A DNA stretch of 11,222 nt from Phoronis ovalis (taxonomy: Eukaryota; Phoronida; Phoronidae). Location: positions 1 through 11,222 of the forward strand of contig JAOXYB010055279.1 of NCBI GenBank assembly GCA_028565635.1, in the 5' to 3' direction. The notes beneath the pieces are model-generated. The model was not told the origin of the DNA. It ran no database searches and was given only the letters and a program-made list of their open reading frames with translations. The position numbers and the translations under genes were made by a program. Below, piece by piece: positions 9,401 through 11,222 of the stretch (within the stretch, counting starts at the first letter, position 1; each line of letters starts with the position of its first letter).

Positions 9401-9480
9401 TTCTCCATTTGTGAAGTTCAATTCCGCAGCTTTCAACATGATTTCTCTCACTGAATCAGGGGATGCACATAGTACCACAA
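291..9480 (-). CDS. Receptor guanylyl cyclase (natriuretic peptide receptor-like), internal part of a split gene, 13 exons
   Basis: This is the one gene I can support. Coding pieces, in transcription order, are 9480-9369, 8912-8717, 8262-8127, 5525-5434, 4751-4610, 4338-4254, 3943-3823, 3284-3186, 2922-2845, 2546-2442, 2275-2204, 1836-1671 and 446-291. All twelve junctions are GT-AG and keep one frame, giving 519 full codons. Residue numbers used below count from the first full codon at 9478. The family binds an extracellular peptide and makes cGMP inside the cell; its kinase-homology domain is regulatory. Seen here: ligand-domain half (about 1-180), [11 protein letters not shown] and a second Cys before the membrane (about 208-225), one membrane helix (about 230-252), Ser/Thr-rich juxtamembrane (255-320), pseudokinase (about 317-519). 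The pseudokinase motifs [12 protein letters not shown] and TAPELL match vertebrate GC-A/GC-B closely. Both ends are open: the N-terminus and the cyclase domain are missing from the window. Orthology to NPR1 versus NPR2 cannot be settled, so no symbol is given. Confidence 0.93.
643..838. repeat. Degenerate local repeats around AGCGAGCATT
   Basis: AGCGAGCATT or AGCGAGCATTGCC occurs at about 643, 672 and 705, with TTGGTCTGTTAA(G/A)TG linking the copies at 29- and 33-base spacing. A diverged fourth copy, AGTGAGCATTGCC, follows at 823 after TTAAGTGGG. The copies have drifted by substitution and indel, so the array is older than the 22-bp one. It may be a remnant of a dispersed repeat. Confidence 0.7.
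863..882. repeat. G/C-run palindrome
   Basis: GGGGGTACCCCC at 863-874 is a perfect 12-base palindrome, followed by TA and a second run of six C at 877-882. It stands out in strongly AT-rich DNA and adjoins the degenerate repeats at 643-838. Confidence 0.7.
1254..1420. repeat. 22-bp minisatellite, eight copies
   Basis: The string GAGAAGACTATAT recurs at 1254, 1276, 1298, 1320, 1342, 1364, 1386 and 1408, exactly 22 bases apart. Units continue GACAAGTGT or GACAACTGT, differing at one G/C position; the seven full units read G,G,G,C,G,C,C from left to right. The last copy is cut after TATAT. A degenerate partial unit precedes the array (about 1231-1253). Units abut with no unique spacers, so this is a tandem minisatellite and not a CRISPR array. 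Confidence 0.95.
1671..1836 (-). CDS. Exon: kinase-homology domain, catalytic-loop and DFG-equivalent region
   Basis: This 166-bp exon encodes residues 413-467 and ends with the A of an Arg codon. The acceptor is GATTGTAG at 1837-1844 and the donor is GTAAGT at 1670-1665. The protein reads [20 protein letters not shown], then [20 protein letters not shown], then an acidic loop and YAYYR. The kinase HRD motif is replaced by HGN (about 425-427), so the catalytic aspartate is absent, while the metal-binding aspartate of DFG is kept in TDIG (about 445). This is the normal pseudokinase state of receptor guanylyl cyclases. The frame runs on past the donor for a few codons, but the split Arg joins properly to KLWTAPELL. 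Confidence 0.96.
1837..2203 (-). other. Intron inside the kinase-homology domain
   Basis: This 367-bp phase-0 intron has donor GTAAGT and acceptor GATTGTAG. Nothing else is recognisable in it. Confidence 0.75.
2204..2275 (-). CDS. Exon: kinase-homology domain, helices D-E
   Basis: This 72-bp, phase 0-0 exon encodes residues 389-412, [20 protein letters not shown] then DIVR. The acceptor is TTAATTACAG at 2276-2285 and the donor is GTAAGT at 2203-2198. '[26 protein letters not shown]' is nearly invariant in this family. The preceding intron is only 166 bp. The exon was identified from its motif and exact splice fit. Confidence 0.94.
2442..2546 (-). CDS. Exon: kinase-homology domain, N-lobe and hinge
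   Basis: This 105-bp, phase 0-0 exon encodes residues 354-388. The acceptor is TTGTTTTTTAG at 2547-2557 and the donor is GTATTC at 2441-2436. The protein reads [20 protein letters not shown] then [15 protein letters not shown]. 'RDLQNxHIxRFxGAC' and 'hhTEYCxKGSLQ' are diagnostic of the receptor guanylyl cyclase kinase-homology domain: strands 4 and 5 and the hinge. It continues directly into [12 protein letters not shown]. Confidence 0.95.
2845..2922 (-). CDS. Exon: kinase-homology domain, ATP-site lysine and helix C
   Basis: This 78-bp, phase 0-0 exon encodes residues 328-353. The acceptor is TTTTTTACAG at 2923-2932 and the donor is GTAACC at 2844-2839. The protein is [20 protein letters not shown] then LLEIKK. 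VAIKK holds the strand-3 lysine (about residue 334) that contacts ATP in kinases, and LLLEIKK holds the helix-C glutamate (about 350). Both are kept in receptor guanylyl cyclases, where ATP binding is regulatory. The exon was too short to be visible as a long open frame; it was found from the need to link FTKTGYFK to [12 protein letters not shown]. Confidence 0.9.
3186..3284 (-). CDS. Exon: Ser/Thr-rich segment and start of the kinase-homology domain
   Basis: This 99-bp, phase 0-0 exon encodes residues 295-327. The acceptor is TTTTTACAG at 3285-3293; the donor is GTGCAT at 3185-3180, the weakest in the gene. The protein reads [20 protein letters not shown] and ends MFTKTGYFK. The first half carries several Ser/Thr residues, as in the phosphorylated region of natriuretic peptide receptors. 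FTKTGYFK corresponds to the degenerate glycine loop (vertebrate forms have FANTGHFKG). Because its length is a multiple of three and its phase is 0 at both ends, skipping it would keep the frame. A plus-strand open frame over the same bases is a shadow. Confidence 0.92.
3285..3822 (-). other. Intron between the two juxtamembrane exons
   Basis: This 538-bp phase-0 intron has donor GTAAGT and acceptor TTTTTACAG. I see nothing in it beyond AT-rich sequence. Confidence 0.75.
3823..3943 (-). CDS. Exon: cytoplasmic juxtamembrane segment
   Basis: This 121-bp exon begins with one base completing Arg and encodes residues 255-294. The acceptor is TTCATTTAG at 3944-3952 and the donor is GTAAGT at 3822-3817. 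The protein reads [20 protein letters not shown] and ends [10 protein letters not shown]. 'LExELxxxxWxIRWxDI' then 'GSRxSL' matches the start of the intracellular domain of GC-A/GC-B type receptors. In those receptors the GSRLTLS region holds phosphorylated Ser/Thr residues needed for activation; GSRMSLNR occupies the same place here. The longer open frame continuing upstream to 4107 includes residues unlike the family, so the splice acceptor is preferred. Confidence 0.93.
4163..4207. repeat. Compound CA/TA microsatellite
   Basis: An interrupted run of CA dinucleotides passes into TA dinucleotides across about 45 bases within the intron between the transmembrane and juxtamembrane exons (3944-4253). 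It is a simple-sequence tract of the kind that is usually length-polymorphic. The rest of that 310-bp phase-2 intron shows nothing else; the minus-strand open frame reading upstream of 3943 to 4107 is read-through past the acceptor. Confidence 0.85.
4254..4338 (-). CDS. Exon: transmembrane helix
   Basis: This 85-bp exon begins with AC (completing Asp), encodes residues 227-253 and ends with AG of an Arg codon. The acceptor is TTTTTCAG at 4339-4346 and the donor is GTGCGT at 4253-4248. The protein is [20 protein letters not shown] and then VFAAFFVY. About 23 uninterrupted hydrophobic residues followed by the basic stop RHYK of the next exon make a type I transmembrane segment. It follows the cysteine pair and precedes the 'L.xELxxxxWxIRWxD' cytoplasmic motif, exactly the order expected for this family. 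Confidence 0.95.
4610..4751 (-). CDS. Exon: membrane-proximal extracellular segment with the paired cysteines
   Basis: This 142-bp exon encodes residues 179-225 and ends with the G of an Asp codon. The acceptor is TTCCTAG at 4752-4758 and the donor is GTAAGT at 4609-4604. The protein starts [15 protein letters not shown], then VIYWSEDL, and ends [17 protein letters not shown]. The 'W......PPDxPKCGFDN' block followed by a second Cys is the signature of the membrane-proximal linker of natriuretic peptide receptor cyclases. In that family it transmits ligand-driven rotation to the membrane helix. The two cysteines may form a local disulfide; this is inferred from spacing. This is one of the best motifs for naming the gene. 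Confidence 0.95.
4752..5433 (-). other. Intron with short direct repeats and a GC-run
   Basis: This 682-bp phase-0 intron has donor GTAAGT and acceptor TTCCTAG. A G-rich run, CCCGGGGGAGGGG, lies at 4948-4960. The 13-mer ATAACTACCAAGG occurs twice, at 4933-4945 and 5129-5141. The 19-mer AAGCAAATTACTTTTATCA is tandemly duplicated at 5306-5324 and 5330-5348. The plus-strand frames near 4815-5058 and the minus-strand frame at 5164-5349 look non-coding. Confidence 0.7.
5306..5348. repeat. Two-copy tandem duplication, 24-bp period
   Basis: The 19 bases AAGCAAATTACTTTTATCA appear at 5306-5324 and again, identical, at 5330-5348, separated by GATGT. The identity implies a recent slippage or duplication event. 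It is intronic and I see no function. Confidence 0.8.
5434..5525 (-). CDS. Exon: end of the ligand-binding domain
   Basis: This 92-bp exon starts with GC completing a Gly codon and encodes residues 149-178. The acceptor is GTTACAG at 5526-5532 and the donor is GTAAGT at 5433-5428. The protein reads [20 protein letters not shown] and ends [10 protein letters not shown]. 'GxTGxVxIDxNGDRxxDYxLxDxxPxxGxF' is the usual closing strand pair of ANF_receptor domains in receptor guanylyl cyclases. NVS is a sequon. The exon lies just downstream of the 2.6 kb intron, and only the joined reading (FE-G-ITGN) makes sense of both sides. Confidence 0.94.
5739..5825 (+). other. Short sense-strand open frame beginning ATGGCGGCGACG, with one internal stop
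   Basis: On the strand opposite the receptor gene, CAACATGGCGGCGACG has the look of a strong translation start (A at -3, G at +4) in an otherwise AT-rich intron. It reads [11 protein letters not shown] for eleven codons, meets TGA at 5772-5774, and continues in the same frame as [16 protein letters not shown] to TAA at 5823-5825. The second half has a balanced, helix-like residue mix unlike the local background. It might be a first exon of a nested gene, a decayed copy of a gene start, or chance. I do not recognise it. Confidence 0.25.
7343..7350. promoter_or_regulatory. Full cAMP response element motif (TGACGTCA)
   Basis: The eight-base palindrome TGACGTCA is the consensus binding site of CREB/ATF bZIP proteins. 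It abuts the palindrome at 7351. A weaker variant, TGACGTAA, lies about 430 bases to the right at 7771-7778. The match is exact, but the site is deep in an intron and a single 8-mer is weak evidence of function. Confidence 0.3.
7351..7404. repeat. Nested palindrome flanked by 8-bp direct repeats
   Basis: CTAGGATAT (7358-7366) is a perfect inverted match to ATATCCTAG (7388-7396). Inside the loop is a second near-perfect palindrome, AAACTCT-T-AGAGTTT (7370-7384). The outer borders are the direct repeats TTTTAACC at 7351-7358 and 7397-7404; the left one shares its last C with the outer stem. Direct repeats around an inverted repeat are what a small foldback insertion leaves behind, but at this size a hairpin with no mobile origin is equally possible. 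Confidence 0.65.
7449..7492. repeat. Interrupted hairpin
   Basis: TCTCAG (7449-7454) pairs with CTGAGA (7487-7492), and inside it CCTCTT (7464-7469) pairs with AAGAGG (7478-7483). The two six-base stems are coaxial with unpaired A/T-rich internal loops. It lies about 50 bases from the palindrome at 7351-7404. Its role is unknown; two short stems could also occur by chance. Confidence 0.5.
8127..8262 (-). CDS. Exon: extracellular ligand-binding domain, C-terminal helices
   Basis: This 136-bp exon encodes residues 103-147 and ends with the first G of a Gly codon. The acceptor is TTTGCAG at 8263-8269 and the donor is GTATGA at 8126-8121. The protein reads [20 protein letters not shown], then a short loop, then [14 protein letters not shown]. 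'GAFxDAVxLYALALN' followed by 'G..IT.RMWNRTFxG' is a strong family signature of the ANF_receptor domain of receptor guanylyl cyclases. Three glycosylation sequons are present (NDT, NVT, NRT at about 122, 130 and 143). The frame stays open past the donor for a few codons, but continuing to ITGNVSID in the next exon matches the family, so the donor call is firm. Confidence 0.95.
8263..8716 (-). other. Intron with an inverted repeat and a GC-rich small hairpin
   Basis: This 454-bp phase-0 intron has donor GTATGA and acceptor CTTTGCAG. Its left half, about 8315-8565, is visibly richer in G+C than the surrounding introns. It holds a 17-bp-arm inverted repeat (listed separately) and, at 8548-8562, a small hairpin with arms GCCCC and GGGGC around ACTAA. 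No coding segment fits here. Confidence 0.75.
8334..8429. repeat. Inverted repeat, 17-bp arms, 62-nt loop
   Basis: The left arm AAAATCGTCTCGTAAGG (8334-8350) pairs with the right arm CCTTGCAAGACGATTTT (8413-8429). Fifteen of 17 positions are Watson-Crick pairs, one is a G-T wobble and one an A-C mismatch. The intervening 62 bases are G+C-richer than the intron around them and contain CCCGG and CTCCGG. The layout resembles a short palindromic (MITE- or foldback-like) insertion, but I see no clear target duplication, so that is only a suggestion. Confidence 0.7.
8717..8912 (-). CDS. Exon: extracellular ligand-binding domain, second lobe
   Basis: This 196-bp exon is the longest in the window. 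It begins with one base completing a Ser codon and then encodes residues 38-102. The acceptor is TTTTTAG at 8913-8919 and the donor is GTATGA at 8716-8711. The protein contains ERPWYRKD, then [18 protein letters not shown], then NFTYGEEE. The 'RPW...AYxxLLTVTLRxPxxPEYxxF' series is characteristic of natriuretic-peptide-type receptor cyclases and sits after the central strand of the ligand domain. NFT at about residue 95 is a glycosylation sequon. The acidic GEEE end runs straight into VNSFVGAF of the next exon. The open frame reads upstream through the acceptor, but the extra residues there do not resemble the family, which fixes the exon start. Confidence 0.95.
8913..9368 (-). other. Intron between the first and second visible exons
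   Basis: This 456-bp phase-2 intron has donor GTGAGT and acceptor TTTTTTTAG on the minus strand. A plus-strand open frame over 8846-9079 overlaps the neighbouring exon in antisense and is a shadow, not a gene. I see no other structured element here apart from an alternating TA-rich stretch near 9170-9190. Confidence 0.75.
9369..9480 (-). CDS. Exon: extracellular ligand-binding domain, central part
   Basis: This is the first exon seen in transcription order, 112 bp. It enters with two bases of a split codon, encodes residues 1-36, and leaves with AG of a Ser codon. The acceptor is TTGCAG at 9481-9486 and the donor is GTGAGT at 9368-9363. The protein starts [20 protein letters not shown] and continues to NIDLFS. 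The pattern 'hhhCASPDxVRxhMLxA' is a hallmark of the ANF_receptor fold in natriuretic peptide receptor cyclases, where it forms a strand and helix in the second lobe of the periplasmic-binding-like domain. NFT near residue 21 is an N-glycosylation sequon. The exon before it is not visible. Confidence 0.93.
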
Positions 9481-11222
9481 CTGCAAGTTGAACAAATATA
9501 TCTTTATAGAAAATACGAAGGAAACGCAAGCTTTATTAACATATTGTTAAACACTTTTCATCATCGTATTCAGTGTAAATAACAGGTACTATTTTTGCAC
9601 AAATGTACTTTCCATTATTCTGTTAGTCGCGTCACCAACACCTTTTAGCACGTTTCACCCAATATTTGCAAACATGCACTAAAATATGATTACCGGGATA
9701 ATTGCGTCTCTGAATAAAATATGAAATTATACATTATTACACAAGGATCAGTTTTGTGTTATTGTCATACAGACATCATTATTTTACTAGTTTCGTGCAT
9801 TTACGAAGGGAAGTTACCGTACATTGCTTAGTGACGACACTTTCTTGCTTTCTATTTTACACGTGTATGCATTTTTGTTATAATTCCATCAGTGTAATAA
9901 CGTATTTATTATTTTTTAAATAACAAAAATACAAATACAAAGAAGTATGGTTTTATAATGAGCTTTTGTAACAAACAAATGTATTGTACATACAAAACCA
10001 AACCAGCTATTCGACGTTGCTATAATGCATTCAAAAAAGATAAATAGGCATTGGCACACATGATACACACAAACACTTCCACCTCGAGGTAGACATAAAG
10101 GTAAATTTAGATTTATTTTATTTATAAAACGTTTACCAAAAGCAAATCCCACCGAGAGAAAATTAAAACACCATATGAATTGTAACATTACCATAGCCGT
10201 TAAAATGTGATTATCTGCAAAAATATCTTTAAGTATGATAGATTTTAAAGTCAAGTATCCTGGTTTTTGAGTAAAAATTCCCATTCAGTAGTGTTAACAA
10301 GGTATATACACCTATCAGTAGCCAATCAAAATTCCACAGGATAACCATTCGACGATTTTATGACATTTTCTATGGTGTGACGAAAATATAATCAAACACA
10401 GCTAAAAAGTGCAGACATTGCTATCATAGTACTGCGAATTTCTCTACATAGCAAATTCTTTAAAAATGCAAAGGTGTTACTGTTAATCGCATTTTTGCAA
10501 GAAGCGATTATTATAGGGGCAACAACACCATATATTATTGTGCAACATTGCAATTAAAAAGTTATTTAAAATGTCAGTTTCGTTTCGTTTTGATGTAAAT
10601 CGTGTTTCGTACAAGTGTCACCTGTGCAAGCAAAACAAAACGTGTCTTATTTATTGATTAGATTTCGTTAAATTCTAAACTTCTACTTGAAATACATTAC
10701 TGCATCCATTTTTTAAAGTGCATGGCATTGTTCAGCACAAAGATTGATTTCAATAATTTTTTTTTTCGTGATTGCATTTATCTAATTTGATTTTTAGAGA
10801 CACATTTCTCTAAGTGGATTATATTGTCAATATTCTGTCTGCCTAATGAGTCTTAGATGATCGTAGAATGGAATTAAAAACTAATACCAATCTCCGGCGA
10901 GCTGAAAACATGTCCATAGAAACGTTCATAAAAATGGATTTAAGTGATTTAGCGTGTTATGAGAAGATTATGACAATGTTTTGCTATGAAATTTAGCCGT
11001 CATATTTTCACTTTTGCTCCTTTGCGATCATGATTTTTTAGTAAACACTATACCTGCTGAAAATTCAATGCGTCAACTATAACTATAACTGTAAAATATA
11101 GCAATGTAACGAAATTAGACATAATTTCCAATCAAAAGTAACATAAGCGACAGCATTACATATGTATATATATATATATATAGTAATGAAATTCATTACA
11201 TTTTTTTAATTACTTTTGATTG
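9481..11222. other. Non-coding stretch upstream of the first visible exon (probable intron)
   Basis: I found no exon here on either strand. The first visible exon needs one base from an upstream exon to complete its first codon, so the gene continues to the right and this stretch is most likely intron. A 122-codon open frame on the minus strand (9916-10284) looks like chance: it is rich in Phe, Ile and Cys, matches no part of the receptor, and has no splice sites placing it in frame. A 10-bp palindrome ACCTCGAGGT lies at 10081-10090. A small ORF-compatible segment near 11048-11085 with AG and GT borders was too short and unlike the family to call. The far right holds an inverted repeat listed separately. 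Confidence 0.6.
11129..11222. repeat. Inverted repeat around a TA tract at the window edge
   Basis: CAATCAAAAGTAA (11129-11141) is the perfect reverse complement of TTACTTTTGATTG (11210-11222), which ends exactly at the window border. Between them lie (TA)9 at 11165-11182 and the near-perfect palindrome GTAATGAA-A-TTCATTAC at 11183-11199. The arms may extend beyond the window. The design fits a miniature inverted-repeat or foldback element, but target duplications cannot be seen. Confidence 0.65.

Noticed and set aside
9916-10284. 122-codon open frame on the minus strand, the longest in the window
   Set aside because: Its composition (many Phe, Ile, Cys, Leu) is typical of translated AT-rich DNA, it matches no part of the receptor, and no splice borders place it in frame with the known exons.
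11048-11085. Possible tiny minus-strand exon between TTTTACAG and GTATAG
   Set aside because: It is under 40 bases, its translation does not resemble the ligand domain, and the short borders occur often in such sequence.

Overview
This window is eukaryotic, AT-rich genomic DNA from an animal. It contains an internal part of one multi-exon gene on the minus strand, transcribed from right to left. Thirteen exons between 9480 and 291 join in frame with GT-AG introns to give 1,560 coding bases, or 519 complete codons plus split bases at both ends. The predicted protein is a single-pass receptor guanylyl cyclase of the natriuretic peptide receptor type. Reading order is: C-terminal half of the extracellular ligand-binding domain (ANF_receptor fold), a membrane-proximal cysteine pair, one transmembrane helix, a Ser/Thr-rich juxtamembrane segment, and most of the kinase-homology domain. 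The N-terminus (signal peptide and first half of the ligand domain) and the C-terminus (end of the kinase-homology domain, dimerisation linker, cyclase catalytic domain) lie outside the window or were not found in it.

Layout from right to left: 11222-9481 is non-coding (upstream intron). 9480-4610 carries the extracellular exons, interrupted by a 2.6 kb intron (8126-5526). 4338-4254 is the transmembrane exon. 3943-3186 holds the juxtamembrane exons. 2922-291 holds six exons... more precisely five exons (2845-2922, 2442-2546, 2204-2275, 1671-1836, 291-446) of the kinase-homology domain. 290-1 is the next intron. Low GC, intron sizes of roughly 0.2-2.6 kb, a minisatellite and scattered small palindromic elements suit an invertebrate, perhaps a lophotrochozoan such as a bivalve mollusc; the taxon is an inference, not something the sequence proves.

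The introns carry the less ordinary material: a 22-bp minisatellite (1254-1420), a nested palindrome flanked by 8-bp direct repeats right beside a full CRE motif (7343-7404), a neighbouring hairpin (7449-7492), a 17-bp-arm inverted repeat (8334-8429), a 13-bp inverted repeat around a TA tract reaching the window edge (11129-11222), and a short sense-strand ATGGCGGCGACG open frame with one in-frame stop (5739-5825). No rRNA, tRNA, CRISPR array, complete transposon, or second recognisable gene was found.
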